From Primorskyibacter aestuariivivens (GTDB lineage: Bacteria > Pseudomonadota > Alphaproteobacteria > Rhodobacterales > Rhodobacteraceae), in assembly GCF_028023675.1 (NCBI RefSeq), contig NZ_JAQIOZ010000003.1, positions 1 to 64,000 on the forward strand: a stretch of DNA of 64,000 bases, given 5' to 3'. Both the position numbers and the translations under genes were made by a program. Positions 15,820-26,320 of this stretch are shown piece after piece; position 1 is the stretch's first letter; each line of letters opens with the position of its first letter. Below the pieces are notes generated by a model. It did not search any database and was not told the DNA's origin. It saw nothing but the letters and a program-made list of their open reading frames with translations.

Positions 15820-17316
15820 TCACAGATCCATCAGCAACCGGCGGGGATCTTCCAGCGCTTCCTTGACGCGCACGAGGAAGGTCACGGCGCCTTTGCCATC
15901 GACGATGCGGTGATCATAGGACAGGGCCAGATACATCATCGGGCGGATCTTGATTTCGCCATTGATGACCATCGGGCGGTCCTGGATCTTGTGCATGCCG
16001 AGGATGCCCGACTGCGGGGGGTTCAGGATCGGCGAGGACATCAGCGAGCCGTATACACCACCATTGGAGATGGTGAAGGTGCCGCCCTGCATTTCCGCCA
16101 TGGACAGTTTGCCATCCCGCGCGCGGCGGCCTTTTTCGGCAATCGCGCCTTCGATCTCGGCAAAGGACATCTTGTCCGCGTCACGGATGACCGGAACGAC
16201 GAGGCCCTGGGGCGTGCCAGCGGCGATGCCCATATGCACGAAGTTCTTGTAGACGATATCCGTCCCGTCGATCTCGGCATTCACCTCGGGCACTTCTTTC
16301 AGCGCGTGGCAGCAGGCCTTGGTGAAGAAGGACATGAAGCCCAGGCGGACGCCGTGTTTCTTCTCGAACAGGTCCTTGTACTGCTTCCGCAGCGCCATGC
16401 ATTCGGTCATGTCCACCTCGTTATAGGTGGTCAGGATCGCGGCGGTGTTCTGCGCATCCTTGAGACGCTTGGCAATGGTCTGGCGCAGGCGGGTCATTTT
16501 CACCCGCTCTTCGCGCGCCGCATCATCGGCAGGCACCGGCGCGCGGGGCGCAGCGGCGGCAGGCGCGGGGGCAGTGGCGGCGGCGACGGCCTTGGCCACA
16601 TCGGCCTTGGTCGCGCGGCCATCACGGCCGGTGCCGGTTACGGCGTCACGCGAGATGCCTGCTTCGGCCATCGCTTTCTCGGCGGCGGGGCCGTCCTTGA
16701 CACCACCGGCTGCCGGGGCTGCGGCGGGGGCAGGGGCGGCTTCGGCTGCGGGCGCAGAAGCGGCACCAGCGGAGCCACCAATGACGGCCAGCTTGGCAGA
16801 GGCATCCACGGTGGTGCCTTCGGGGGCCACGATCTCGGACAGGACACCAGCGGCGGGTGCGGGCACTTCGACCGAGACCTTATCGGTTTCCAGTTCGCAG
16901 AGCATCTCGTCCTGCGCGACCGTGTCGCCGACCTTTTTGAACCAGGTCGAAACAGTTGCTTCGGTCACAGATTCACCCAGCGTGGGGACCATGACGTCCA
17001 CGCTGTCACCGCCGCCCGATGCGGCAGGTGCGGCTGCGGGGGCCTCGGATTTGGCAGGCGCAGAGGCAGCCGCTTCGCCACCTTCGGCGATATTGGCCAA
17101 GAGCGCATCAACGCCCACGGTTTCGCCTTCTTGCGCAACGATATCTGCCAGCGTGCCAGCGGCGGGCGAGGGCACCTCGACCGTCACTTTGTCGGTTTCC
17201 AGCTCGCAGAGCATCTCGTCCACGGCAACGCTGTCGCCGGGTTTCTTGAACCAGGTGGCCACTGTGGCCTCGGTCACGGATTCGCCGAGGGTGGGTACAC
17301 GTACTTCGGTTGCCAT
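15820..17316 (-). CDS. odhB: 2-oxoglutarate dehydrogenase E2, dihydrolipoyl succinyltransferase
   Basis: A 498-residue E2 core subunit that transfers the succinyl group from lipoyl to CoA. Two tandem lipoyl domains are visible, with lipoyl lysines K43 and K146 in near-identical ETDKVTVEV and ETDKVSVEV, joined by Ala/Pro-rich linkers. A peripheral-subunit-binding domain follows near 215-250 ([20 protein letters not shown]), then the catalytic domain with HRIVDG near the C-terminus. E. coli SucB has a single lipoyl domain. It lies 3 bp after odhA in the sucCD-odhAB operon. Confidence 0.96.
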   Translation of the reverse strand: MATEVRVPTLGESVTEATVATWFKKPGDSVAVDEMLCELETDKVTVEVPSPAAGTLADIVAQEGETVGVDALLANIAEGGEAAASAPAKSEAPAAAPAASGGGDSVDVMVPTLGESVTEATVSTWFKKVGDTVAQDEMLCELETDKVSVEVPAPAAGVLSEIVAPEGTTVDASAKLAVIGGSAGAASAPAAEAAPAPAAAPAAGGVKDGPAAEKAMAEAGISRDAVTGTGRDGRATKADVAKAVAAATAPAPAAAAPRAPVPADDAAREERVKMTRLRQTIAKRLKDAQNTAAILTTYNEVDMTECMALRKQYKDLFEKKHGVRLGFMSFFTKACCHALKEVPEVNAEIDGTDIVYKNFVHMGIAAGTPQGLVVPVIRDADKMSFAEIEGAIAEKGRRARDGKLSMAEMQGGTFTISNGGVYGSLMSSPILNPPQSGILGMHKIQDRPMVINGEIKIRPMMYLALSYDHRIVDGKGAVTFLVRVKEALEDPRRLLMDL

Positions 17317-17319
17317 GTC

Positions 17320-20289
17320 TTACTTTCCTTCGATGGTCAGCGCCTGATCGACCAGCGCTTCTTGTTGTGCTTTGTGCTGCGAGGCCAGGCCCGTGGCGGG
17401 CGAGGCGCTGGCGGCGCGACCGGCATAGACCGGGCGGTTATGCTTGGCTTTGATGCGGTTCAGGACCCATTCCAGGTTGGGTTCCATAAAGGTCCAGGCA
17501 CCCTGGTTCTTGGGCTCTTCCTGACACCAGACCATTTCGGCATTCTTGAAGCGTTCCAGTTCCTTGACCGCGGAGATTGCCGGGAAGGGGTAGAACTGTT
17601 CGAAACGCAGGATATAGACATCGTCGATGCCACGTGCGTCGCGCTCTTCCAGCAGGTCGTAATAGACCTTGCCCGAACACATCACCACGCGCTTGATCTT
17701 GTCATCGGCGACCAGCTTGGTGTCGGAATGACCCTTTTCGGCATCGTCCCAAAGCACCCGGTGGAAGCTCGACCCGGTGGTGAAATCATCCTTGTCCGAG
17801 ATCGCCAGCTTGTGACGCAGCAGCGATTTCGGCGTCATCAGGATGAGCGGTTTGCGGAAGGTCCGGTGCAGCTGGCGGCGCAGGATGTGGAAATAGTTCG
17901 CGGGCGTCGTGCAGTTCGCCACGATCCAGTTGTCCTGACCGCACATCTGCAGGAAGCGTTCCAGACGCGCCGAGGAGTGTTCCGGTCCCTGTCCTTCAAA
18001 CCCGTGCGGCAGAAGCACGGTCAGACCGGACATGCGCAGCCATTTGCTTTCGCCCGAGCTGATGAACTGGTCGAACATGATCTGCGCGCCATTGGCAAAG
18101 TCACCGAACTGCGCCTCCCAGAGCGTCAGGGCATTGGGTTCGGCCATGGAGTAGCCGTATTCGAAGCCCAGCACCGCGTATTCCGAAAGGGCCGAGTCGA
18201 TCACTTCATAGCGGGCCTGACCGTTGCGGATATGGTTGAGCGGGTAGTAGCGCTCTTCGGTTTCCTGGTTCACGATGCCCGAATGACGCTGGGAGAAGGT
18301 GCCGCGCGTGCTGTCCTGACCGGCCAGACGCACCTTGTAGCCCTCGGTCAGAAGCGAGCCAAAGGCCAGCGCCTCGGCCGTGGCCCAGTCAAAGCCTTCG
18401 CCGGTCTCAAACATCTTCTGCTTGCTTTCGAGCAGACGACCGATGGTCTTGTGCACCGGGTAACCTTCGGGCAGGCGGGTCAATGCCTTGCCCACTTCTT
18501 CTAGGGTTTCATCCTTGATCCAGGTCTCGCCGCGTTGGTAATCCTCGTCCTGACGGTCAAGGTGGGACCACTTGCCGTCCAGCCAGTCGGCCTTGTTCGG
18601 CTTGTAGTTCTTGCCCGCTTCGAACTCTTCGTTGAGGAAGGCCTGGAACCCGGCTTTCATGTCCTCGATCTCGCCCTCGGGGATGAGACCATCCTTGACC
18701 AGACGCTCGGTATAGAGCGACAGGGTGGTTTTGTGGCCCTTGATCTTCTTGTACATGAGCGGATTGGTGAACATGGGCTCGTCGCCCTCGTTGTGACCAA
18801 ACCGGCGGTAGCAGAAGATGTCGATGACCACGTCCTTGCCGAATTTCTGACGGAACTCGGTCGCCACCTTGGCGGCGTGCACCACGGCCTCGGGGTCGTC
18901 ACCATTGACATGGAAGATCGGCGCTTCCACCACCAGAGCGTTGTCGGTGGGATAGGGCGAGGAGCGCGAGAAATGCGGCGCGGTGGTGAAACCGATCTGG
19001 TTGTTCACCACGATATGGATCGTGCCGCCGGTCTTGTGACCGCGCAGGCCCGACAGGGCAAAACATTCCGCCACGACGCCCTGACCTGCAAAGGCCGCGT
19101 CACCGTGCAGAAGGATCGGAATGACGCTCTTGTGCTCGGGATCGTTCAACTGGTCCTGCTTGGCGCGGGCCTTGCCCAGAACCACCGGGTTCACCGCCTC
19201 AAGGTGCGAGGGGTTGGCGGTCAGCGACAGGTGCACCTTGTTGCCGTCAAACTCGCGGTCGGAGGAGGCGCCAAGGTGGTATTTCACGTCGCCGGAACCG
19301 TCCACATCCTCGGGTTTGAAGGAGCCGCCCTGGAATTCGTTGAAGATCGCGCGGTAGGGCTTGGCCATCACATTGGCCAGCACCGACAGACGCCCACGGT
19401 GGGGCATACCGATCACGATCTCTTTCACGCCCAGCGCGCCGCCGCGCTTGATGATCTGTTCCATCGCGGGGATGAGGCTTTCGCCGCCGTCGAGACCGAA
19501 ACGTTTGGTCCCCATGTACTTGACATGCAGGAATTTCTCGAAACCCTCGGCTTCGACCATCTTGTTGAGGATGGCTTTCCGGCCTTCACGGGTAAAGCTG
19601 ATTTCCTTGCCGTAGCCTTCGATCCGCTCTTTGAGCCAGGCCGATTGCTCGGGGTCGGAAATGTGCATGTATTGCAGCGCAAAGGTGCCGCAATAGGTCC
19701 GCTTCACGATATCGACAATCTGGCGCATCGAGGCGATCTGCAGCCCCAGCACGTTGTCGATAAAGATCGGGCGATCCATGTCGGCTTCGGTAAAGCCGTA
19801 GGTTTTCGGGTCCAGCTCGGGATGCGGTGTCTCTTCGCGCAGACCCAGAGGATCGAGGTCGGCGGCAAGGTGACCCCGGATCCGGTAAGCCCGGATCAGC
19901 ATGAGCGCGCGGATCGAATCCAGCACGGCGCGCTGGATCTGGTCATCGGTCAGTTCAATGCCTGCGGATTTCGCCTTGTCGGCGATCTTCTGGCCCGCGG
20001 CCCTGGCCTCTTTCGGGGCCGGCTCTGCGGGCCATTCACCGGTCAACGCGCCCGTCAGATCGTCATTGGGCTGCGGCGGCCAGTCGGCGCGCAGCCAGCT
20101 TGGGCCCTCTGCCTCTTTCTTGACGTCCAGTTCGGCATCGCCAAGCGCGCCGAAAAACTCCTGCCACGCCTGATCCACCGCGTTCGGGTCATTGGCATAG
20201 CGGGCATACATCTGTTCGAGATATTCCGCATTCGCGCCCTGCATGAAGCTGGAGGCGTGAAACAGGTCGTTGGGCGATTGATCCGTCAT
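17320..20289 (-). CDS. odhA: 2-oxoglutarate dehydrogenase E1 component
   Basis: A 989-residue thiamine-diphosphate enzyme that decarboxylates 2-oxoglutarate, the entry step of the OGDH complex. The N-terminal LEQMYARYANDPNAVDQAWQ segment is the family's E2-binding arm; HGDAAFAGQGVVAE and the ThDP-binding GDDPEAVVHAAKVA...VVNNQIGFTT region are present, as is the C-terminal transketolase-like half (LWEAQFGDFANGAQIMFDQF). Length matches the family. It lies between sucD and odhB; hairpins between sucD and odhA may tune their relative expression. Confidence 0.97.
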   Translation of the reverse strand: MTDQSPNDLFHASSFMQGANAEYLEQMYARYANDPNAVDQAWQEFFGALGDAELDVKKEAEGPSWLRADWPPQPNDDLTGALTGEWPAEPAPKEARAAGQKIADKAKSAGIELTDDQIQRAVLDSIRALMLIRAYRIRGHLAADLDPLGLREETPHPELDPKTYGFTEADMDRPIFIDNVLGLQIASMRQIVDIVKRTYCGTFALQYMHISDPEQSAWLKERIEGYGKEISFTREGRKAILNKMVEAEGFEKFLHVKYMGTKRFGLDGGESLIPAMEQIIKRGGALGVKEIVIGMPHRGRLSVLANVMAKPYRAIFNEFQGGSFKPEDVDGSGDVKYHLGASSDREFDGNKVHLSLTANPSHLEAVNPVVLGKARAKQDQLNDPEHKSVIPILLHGDAAFAGQGVVAECFALSGLRGHKTGGTIHIVVNNQIGFTTAPHFSRSSPYPTDNALVVEAPIFHVNGDDPEAVVHAAKVATEFRQKFGKDVVIDIFCYRRFGHNEGDEPMFTNPLMYKKIKGHKTTLSLYTERLVKDGLIPEGEIEDMKAGFQAFLNEEFEAGKNYKPNKADWLDGKWSHLDRQDEDYQRGETWIKDETLEEVGKALTRLPEGYPVHKTIGRLLESKQKMFETGEGFDWATAEALAFGSLLTEGYKVRLAGQDSTRGTFSQRHSGIVNQETEERYYPLNHIRNGQARYEVIDSALSEYAVLGFEYGYSMAEPNALTLWEAQFGDFANGAQIMFDQFISSGESKWLRMSGLTVLLPHGFEGQGPEHSSARLERFLQMCGQDNWIVANCTTPANYFHILRRQLHRTFRKPLILMTPKSLLRHKLAISDKDDFTTGSSFHRVLWDDAEKGHSDTKLVADDKIKRVVMCSGKVYYDLLEERDARGIDDVYILRFEQFYPFPAISAVKELERFKNAEMVWCQEEPKNQGAWTFMEPNLEWVLNRIKAKHNRPVYAGRAASASPATGLASQHKAQQEALVDQALTIEGK

Positions 20290-20328
20290 ATTGTTTTCCT
20301 CTCGACCGATCTTGGAAGCAGCAAGAAA

Positions 20329-20391
20329 GCGGGCCTTGGCTCTGGCCCGCCGTCATGGTGCTTCGGGAAGGGCCGGTTGCGGCCCTTCCCG
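20329..20391 (-). terminator. Two hairpins between sucD and odhA
   Basis: GCGGGCC/GGCCCGC (20329-20350) and a 12-bp stem CGGGAAGGGCCG/CGGCCCTTCCCG (20364-20391, GTTG loop) lie in tandem between sucD and odhA. Neither is followed by a clear U-tract on the minus strand, so attenuation, mRNA processing or stabilisation is more likely than full termination. Confidence 0.5.
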
Positions 20392-20408
20392 GGAATGACG
20401 CGGGCGGC

Positions 20409-21296
20409 TTAGCCCTTGTCGATCGCTTCCTTGACGGCTTCGCCCAGCGTCGCGGGGCTGTCGGCCACCACGATGCCAGCGGAACGCATGGCTTCGATCT
20501 TGTCTTCTGCGCCGCCTTTGCCACCGGCAACGATGGCACCGGCATGGCCCATGCGGCGGCCCGGAGGCGCCGTGCGACCGGCGATGAACCCGGCGGTGGG
20601 CTTCCAGCGGCCCTTTTTCTTCTCGGAGGCCAGGAATTCTGCGGCTTCTTCTTCCGCGGAACCCCCGATCTCACCGATCATGATGATCGACTGGGTCTCG
20701 TCATCGGCCAGGAACATTTCCAAAACGTCGATATGCTCGGTGCCCTTGATCGGGTCGCCGCCGATACCCACGGCTGAAGATTGGCCAAGGCCCATATCGG
20801 TGGTCTGTTTGACCGCCTCATAGGTGAGCGTGCCCGAGCGCGAAACCACGCCGCAGGAGCCGCGCTTGTGGATGTGGCCGGGCATGATGCCGATCTTGCA
20901 GGCGTCGGGCGTGATGATGCCGGGGCAGTTCGGGCCGATCAGACGCGATTTCGAGGTTTCCAGCGCACGCTTGACCTTCATCATGTCCAGCACCGGGATG
21001 CCCTCGGTGATGCAGACAATCAGTTCCATTTCGGCGTCGATGGCTTCGAGGATCGAATCCGCAGCAAAGGGCGGCGGCACGTAGATGACAGAGGCGTTGG
21101 CCTCGGTCACGTGCTTGGCTTCGTGCACCGAATTGAAAATCGGCAGGTCAAGATGGGTCTGACCACCTTTGCCGGGGGTCACACCGCCGACCATCTTGGT
21201 GCCATAGGCGATGGCCTGTTCAGAGTGGAATGTGCCCTGCGAGCCGGTGAGGCCCTGACAGATCACCTTGGTATTTTCGTCTACGAGGACTGCCAT
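20409..21296 (-). CDS. sucD: Succinyl-CoA synthetase (ADP/GDP-forming) subunit alpha
   Basis: A 295-residue subunit that carries the phosphohistidine intermediate, converting succinyl-CoA to succinate with nucleotide triphosphate formation. CoA-binding [15 protein letters not shown] is at the N-terminus, [10 protein letters not shown] in the middle and the active-site His is H251 in [12 protein letters not shown]. It lies downstream of sucC, separated by an 85-bp gap filled with paired intergenic palindromes. Confidence 0.97.
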   Translation of the reverse strand: MAVLVDENTKVICQGLTGSQGTFHSEQAIAYGTKMVGGVTPGKGGQTHLDLPIFNSVHEAKHVTEANASVIYVPPPFAADSILEAIDAEMELIVCITEGIPVLDMMKVKRALETSKSRLIGPNCPGIITPDACKIGIMPGHIHKRGSCGVVSRSGTLTYEAVKQTTDMGLGQSSAVGIGGDPIKGTEHIDVLEMFLADDETQSIIMIGEIGGSAEEEAAEFLASEKKKGRWKPTAGFIAGRTAPPGRRMGHAGAIVAGGKGGAEDKIEAMRSAGIVVADSPATLGEAVKEAIDKG

Positions 21297-21320
21297 TTTC
21301 GGCTACTCCTTTGAAATCTT

Positions 21321-21381
21321 TCGTAGGGTGGGCATTTCTGCCCACCGTCGCGCATTGGTGGGCAAATTGCCCACCCTACGA
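21321..21381. repeat. GTAGGGTGGGCA palindromic repeat pair (sucC-sucD gap)
   Basis: Two palindromic units (GGTGGGCA...TGCCCACC at 21327-21346 and GGTGGGCAA...TTGCCCACC at 21357-21375) are placed head to head, so the ends TCGTAGGGTGGGCA and TGCCCACCCTACGA also form a larger inverted repeat. Single units of the same family occur at 60015 and 62829, and a GTAGGGTGCGCA variant at 28979. Confidence 0.75.
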
Positions 21382-22575
21382 TCAGCCCTTAACCGCTTTC
21401 ACGATCTTCTGGGCGCCATCCTTGAGGTCATCGGCGGCGATCACGTCAACGTCGGAGTTGTTGATGATCTCTTTGCCTTTTTCCACGTTGGTGCCTTCAA
21501 GACGCACAACCAGCGGAACCTGCAGGCCCACCTCTTTCACCGCGGCGATCACGCCCTCGGCGATGACGTCACAGCGCATGATGCCGCCAAAGATGTTGAC
21601 CAGGATGCCTTTGACGTTGGGGTCAGAGGTGATGATCTTGAACGCTTCGGTCACCTTCTCCTTGGTCGCGCCGCCGCCTACGTCGAGGAAGTTGGCAGGC
21701 TCGGCACCGTAGAGCTTGATGATGTCCATGGTCGCCATGGCAAGGCCCGCGCCGTTCACCATACAGCCGATCTCACCGTCCAGAGCGATGTAGTTCAGGT
21801 CGTACTTGGACGCCTCAAGCTCTTTGGGGTCTTCTTCGGTGGTGTCGCGCAGTTCGGCAATATCCGGGTGGCGGTAAACCGCGTTGCCGTCAAAGCCGAC
21901 CTTGGCGTCGAGAACCTTGAGCGACCCGGCATCGGTGATGATCAGCGGGTTGATCTCAAGCATCTCCATGTCTTTTTCGATGAAGGCTTGGTAGAGCAGA
22001 CCCATCAGCGCCACGCATTCCTTGACCTGCTTGCCTTCAAGGCCCAGCGAGAACGCGATGCGGCGACCGTGGAAGGGCTGGTAGCCCGTGGCCGGATCAA
22101 CCGAGAAGGACAGGATCTTTTCAGGAGTGGCTGCGGCCACCTCTTCAATGTCCATGCCGCCTTCGGTCGAGCAGACAAAGGAAACGCGGCTGGTCTGGCG
22201 GTCCACCAGAAGCGCGAGATAGAGTTCGCGCTCAATGCCCGAACCGTCTTCGATATAGATGCGGTTGACCTGTTTGCCCGCCGGGCCGGTCTGGTGGGTC
22301 ACAAGGGTGCGGCCCAGCATCTTCTTGGCTTCCTCAGCCGCTTCTTCCACCGACTTGGCGAGGCGCACGCCACCGGCTTCACCGGCACTGGCTTCCTTGA
22401 AGGAGCCTTTGCCGCGACCACCCGCGTGGATCTGAGCCTTGACCACCCACAGGGGGCCGTCCATTTCACCGGCTTTGGTTTTGGCTTCTTCCGCTTTCAG
22501 AACGACGCGTCCATCCGATACCGGTGCGCCGTAGCTGCGAAGCAGAGCCTTCGCCTGATACTCATGAATGTTCAT
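21382..22575 (-). CDS. sucC: Succinyl-CoA synthetase subunit beta
   Basis: A 397-residue ATP-grasp subunit that binds nucleotide and CoA and works with SucD in the TCA cycle. The start is [20 protein letters not shown] as in the family; the ATP-grasp Lys/Arg region [14 protein letters not shown] and the Mg-binding [12 protein letters not shown] are clear, and the C-terminal CoA-ligase part includes [14 protein letters not shown]. First gene of the sucCD-odhAB operon. About 110-145 bp upstream of its start are two 21-bp-spaced TGTGATCACA palindromes, the likely operator. Confidence 0.97.
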   Translation of the reverse strand: MNIHEYQAKALLRSYGAPVSDGRVVLKAEEAKTKAGEMDGPLWVVKAQIHAGGRGKGSFKEASAGEAGGVRLAKSVEEAAEEAKKMLGRTLVTHQTGPAGKQVNRIYIEDGSGIERELYLALLVDRQTSRVSFVCSTEGGMDIEEVAAATPEKILSFSVDPATGYQPFHGRRIAFSLGLEGKQVKECVALMGLLYQAFIEKDMEMLEINPLIITDAGSLKVLDAKVGFDGNAVYRHPDIAELRDTTEEDPKELEASKYDLNYIALDGEIGCMVNGAGLAMATMDIIKLYGAEPANFLDVGGGATKEKVTEAFKIITSDPNVKGILVNIFGGIMRCDVIAEGVIAAVKEVGLQVPLVVRLEGTNVEKGKEIINNSDVDVIAADDLKDGAQKIVKAVKG

Positions 22576-22683
22576 GGATCATCTGTCCCGTCTTGCTACA
22601 ATTGCCACAGCCTTAAGGGATTAAAGTACAGCATCTAAACGCCATTTTGACGCAGCACGGTTGTTAGCGTGCAAAAAGCGACA

Positions 22684-22718
22684 TTTGTGATCACACGTTT
22701 AAATCGTGTGATCACAAA
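22684..22718. promoter_or_regulatory. Paired TGTGATCACA palindromes upstream of sucC (candidate TCA operator)
   Basis: TTTGTGATCACACG (22684-22697) and its exact reverse complement CGTGTGATCACAAA (22705-22718) flank TTTAAAT. Each arm holds the 10-bp self-palindrome TGTGATCACA (22686-22695 and 22707-22716), with starts exactly 21 bp apart, two helical turns. It lies between the divergent sucC and glycosyltransferase genes. The same arrangement recurs upstream of sdhC. TNTGATNA-type palindromes are typical of GntR regulators; AkgR is the known GntR-family activator of TCA genes in R. sphaeroides, but this binding is inferred. Confidence 0.75.
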
Positions 22719-22795
22719 AATACGCGCTAATGCGCCTTGGCAGAGAATCAGCCGACGATTACGGTTGCCGCGAGCCTTTCGCAAAAGGAGTTTTC

Positions 22796-23809
22796 ATGTC
22801 CGCCACCTGGGGCATCGTGATGACGGTGCGTGAACCAGCGCAACTGGTTCTGGCCAATGTGGCCTGGCACCTTGGGACCGGTGCGTCGGAAATCCATGTC
22901 TATCTTGATGACCCTCGTGACCCGATTAAGCCGCAACTCGATGCGCTTGGGCCGGTGCGTGTGACATGTTGCGATGCCGCGCATTGGCGCGACGCTGCGC
23001 AATCCCAACAGCGCCCCGCGTCGATCAATCGCCGACAGGGGCGCAATGCTGTCCACGCTATGGTGCGCGCGAACACCGATTGGTTGATCCATCTGGACGC
23101 CGATGAGTTTCTGTTTCAGGAGCGACCGCTCGCCAATGAACTGGCCGTCGCGCGCGAACTGGACTGCGAGGTCCATTTCCCGGTGCACGAGCGCTTCTTT
23201 TGCCGCGATGTACCGGTGCATTCCATCTTTGACGGGCTGTTTCGCACCACCACCAAAGGGTTGAACCGCCGCACCGACGGGCGCAGCAATGATGCGGTCA
23301 TTTTCGGCGCGCACCTGCCTGTGCTCAATAACGGGGTGCTGGCCCATTCCGCAGGAAAATGCGCCGCCCCCACCGACAGCGATTTCCGTCTCGGGCTGCA
23401 CTGGTCCTACCGGGGAAAGGGGCGCGACCGGGCGCAACGCTACCGCTCGACCTCGACCCGGTTGCTGCATTTCGACGGGCTGACTCGGCTGCACTGGCTG
23501 GGCAAGCTCATGCGCTACCGCGACACGCCTGCGGAAGACCTGAAATTTCCGCCGCACAGGCTGGCTCAGATCGGGATTTTTCAGGACATCGCTGATGATC
23601 CCGAAGCCTTGGCCGAATTTCACCGGGAGTTTCGTGAGCTCGAGCCGGACGCAATCGAGCGGCTGCGTGACTTCGGTCTGCTCTATGAAACGCCGTTCGA
23701 TCCCGTGCCGATGCTCCGGGAGGTCCTTGGCGATGTGCCGGATCTGAGCTCTGAAAGCTTTGATCGCGACGTGCGGCGCGCAAATCCTGGCCTTTTGAAC
23801 GGCCTCTGA
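22796..23809 (+). CDS. Glycosyltransferase family 2-like protein
   Basis: A 337-residue protein of the GT2/GT-A-like group without membrane segments. It begins MSATWGIVMTVREPAQLVLA, and the acidic motif WLIHLDADEFLF (residues near 99-110) corresponds to the DXD metal/nucleotide-sugar site; the C-terminal half is Arg-rich. Acceptor and sugar are unknown, probably a surface polysaccharide. AAAAGGAG at 22783-22790 supports the ATG at 22796. It is divergent from sucC and shares the intergenic region with the paired TGTGATCACA sites, and it ends in a bidirectional terminator facing mdh. Confidence 0.78.
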   Translation: MSATWGIVMTVREPAQLVLANVAWHLGTGASEIHVYLDDPRDPIKPQLDALGPVRVTCCDAAHWRDAAQSQQRPASINRRQGRNAVHAMVRANTDWLIHLDADEFLFQERPLANELAVARELDCEVHFPVHERFFCRDVPVHSIFDGLFRTTTKGLNRRTDGRSNDAVIFGAHLPVLNNGVLAHSAGKCAAPTDSDFRLGLHWSYRGKGRDRAQRYRSTSTRLLHFDGLTRLHWLGKLMRYRDTPAEDLKFPPHRLAQIGIFQDIADDPEALAEFHREFRELEPDAIERLRDFGLLYETPFDPVPMLREVLGDVPDLSSESFDRDVRRANPGLLNGL

Positions 23810-23816
23810 AACGAAA

Positions 23817-23842
23817 AAGGGCGCCCCGGTCGGAGCGCCCTT
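23817..23842. terminator. Bidirectional terminator between the glycosyltransferase gene and mdh
   Basis: AAGGGCGC (23817-23824) pairs with GCGCCCTT (23835-23842), with A-rich DNA on the left and TATTAATT on the right. It separates two convergent genes. Confidence 0.75.
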
Positions 23843-23862
23843 ATTAATTCTGGCGGGATCGC

Positions 23863-24969
<1,107 letters not shown>

Positions 24970-24982
24970 TTAAAGGGTCACC

Positions 24983-25738
24983 ATGTTGGAATTCACCCCC
25001 GGATTTTTCGCCATTGCAGTGCCTGCAGTGATCTTTGCCGGGATTTCCAAGGCCGGTTTCGGGTCCGGCGCGGCCTTTGCCAGCGCGTCGATTCTGGCGA
25101 TCGTGCTGCCGCCGGGCATCGCGCTGGGCATCATGCTGCCGCTTCTGATGCTGGTCGACGTGGCCTCGCTCCGCCCCTATTGGCGGCGATGGTCCTGGCC
25201 CGAGGCGCGGGTCTTACTGACCGGTGCCGTTCCGGGTGTGGCGCTGGGCGCCTTGTTCTACCGCTGGGCCGATGACGATGCGATCCGGCTGTTGATCGGC
25301 GCGGTATCACTTGGGTTTGTTGCCTGGCAGCTCTCGGTCAAACGCGGTTGGGTCCGGCTTGGTGCGCGTCCCTTGCCATTGTCCGGGGGGTATCCGGCCG
25401 GGATCGTGGCCGGGTTCACCAGCTTTGTCAGCCACGCGGGCGGCCCGCCATCAGCGGTCTTTCTGCTCGGTCGCAGGCTGGACAAAACCACCTATCAGGC
25501 AACGACCGTTCTGGTTTTCTGGGCAATCAATATCGCGAAATTCCTGCCCTACAGCTTCATGGGCATTTTCACGGCGCAGACCCTGCTTGCCGATCTGTTT
25601 CTGGCCCCCGCCGCGCTCATTGGTGCATGGTTGGGTGTGCGCGCGCATTTCCTGATTTCGGAACGGGCGTTCTTTGCGCTGACTTACACGCTCCTGACCT
25701 GCACCGGAGCCAAGCTGATCTGGGACGCGCTAGTCTAG
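24983..25738 (+). CDS. Sulfite exporter TauE/SafE family protein
   Basis: A 251-residue inner-membrane protein with seven to eight predicted hydrophobic segments, the TauE/SafE (DUF81) layout of two homologous halves. Conserved Gly/Pro-rich pieces are FAGISKAGFGSG near residue 18 and GFTSFVSHAGGPPSAVFLL near 138. Members export sulfite, sulfoacetate or other organic anions; the substrate here is unknown. The last 4 bases overlap the end of the convergent secreted-protein gene, so no terminator separates them. Confidence 0.88.
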   Translation: MLEFTPGFFAIAVPAVIFAGISKAGFGSGAAFASASILAIVLPPGIALGIMLPLLMLVDVASLRPYWRRWSWPEARVLLTGAVPGVALGALFYRWADDDAIRLLIGAVSLGFVAWQLSVKRGWVRLGARPLPLSGGYPAGIVAGFTSFVSHAGGPPSAVFLLGRRLDKTTYQATTVLVFWAINIAKFLPYSFMGIFTAQTLLADLFLAPAALIGAWLGVRAHFLISERAFFALTYTLLTCTGAKLIWDALV

Positions 25739-26052
25739 GCGTCCTTGTCATTGGCGGGCAAAGCCTCGGCCAGGGTTTCAAACGCCTGACCACTGGCCAT
25801 CAGGCAGGTGACCCCGTCGGGCATGGTTGCTGTGATGGTCCAACTTCCGGTCTCACGACTGGCGAAAACCTCGACCACCACGTTGTTGCCACCAAGCCCG
25901 ATGGATTGACGGGTTTCGCCATAGCTTTGGGCCAGACGGTCAAGCATGACATCGCGTGTTGCGCAATGATTGCGGCCCTGTGCCGGGAGCTGGGTTGCAG
26001 CAAGGATAAGCGTCGACGCCGCCATGGCCAGTGTGAAATCATTCAGTTTCAT
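25735..26052 (-). CDS. Hypothetical secreted protein (105 aa)
   Basis: Not assigned to a named family. The ATG at 26052 opens with a signal peptide (MKLNDFTLAMAASTLILAAT, cleavage likely after LPAQG). The mature part has two cysteines (C30 and C82) that could form a disulfide, and a beta-rich pattern (NNVVVEVFASRETGSWTITA). It is probably periplasmic. It converges on the TauE-like gene with a 4-bp overlap; a 268-bp region upstream leads to mcl2. Confidence 0.65.
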   Translation of the reverse strand: MKLNDFTLAMAASTLILAATQLPAQGRNHCATRDVMLDRLAQSYGETRQSIGLGGNNVVVEVFASRETGSWTITATMPDGVTCLMASGQAFETLAEALPANDKDA

Positions 26053-26320
26053 CTCGTCACCTTTTGGTTCCCTTGCCAGGTGGCGCGGCTTTGCCGACCT
26101 GTGGCAAGCTGTTATCGCATGGGCCGGACCCGTCCCGCCATTCTGGCAAAAGGGCATGCGGCCATGGGGAAAAGCCTGCCGCAAAATGGTTAAATCCCGG
26201 CTTAATCCACCGGGCGGTGCGATTTGACGATAAATTTGCTGCACTGCGGCACCTCACCCCTTGAACAATTCGGCAAAAAATGCCCCTTATGCGCGCAACA
26301 TTGTTTCAAGGAGACTCGTC

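Noticed and set aside
15577-20412. Very long open frames on the plus strand opposite odhB and odhA (975 and 625 codons)
   Set aside because: They mirror the coding strand of confidently identified enzymes and have His/Arg/Gly-rich shadow composition with no recognisable domain.
26261-26320. Upstream TTG start for mcl2
   Set aside because: The AAGGAGA site and the ATG at 26321 give the expected 285-aa length.
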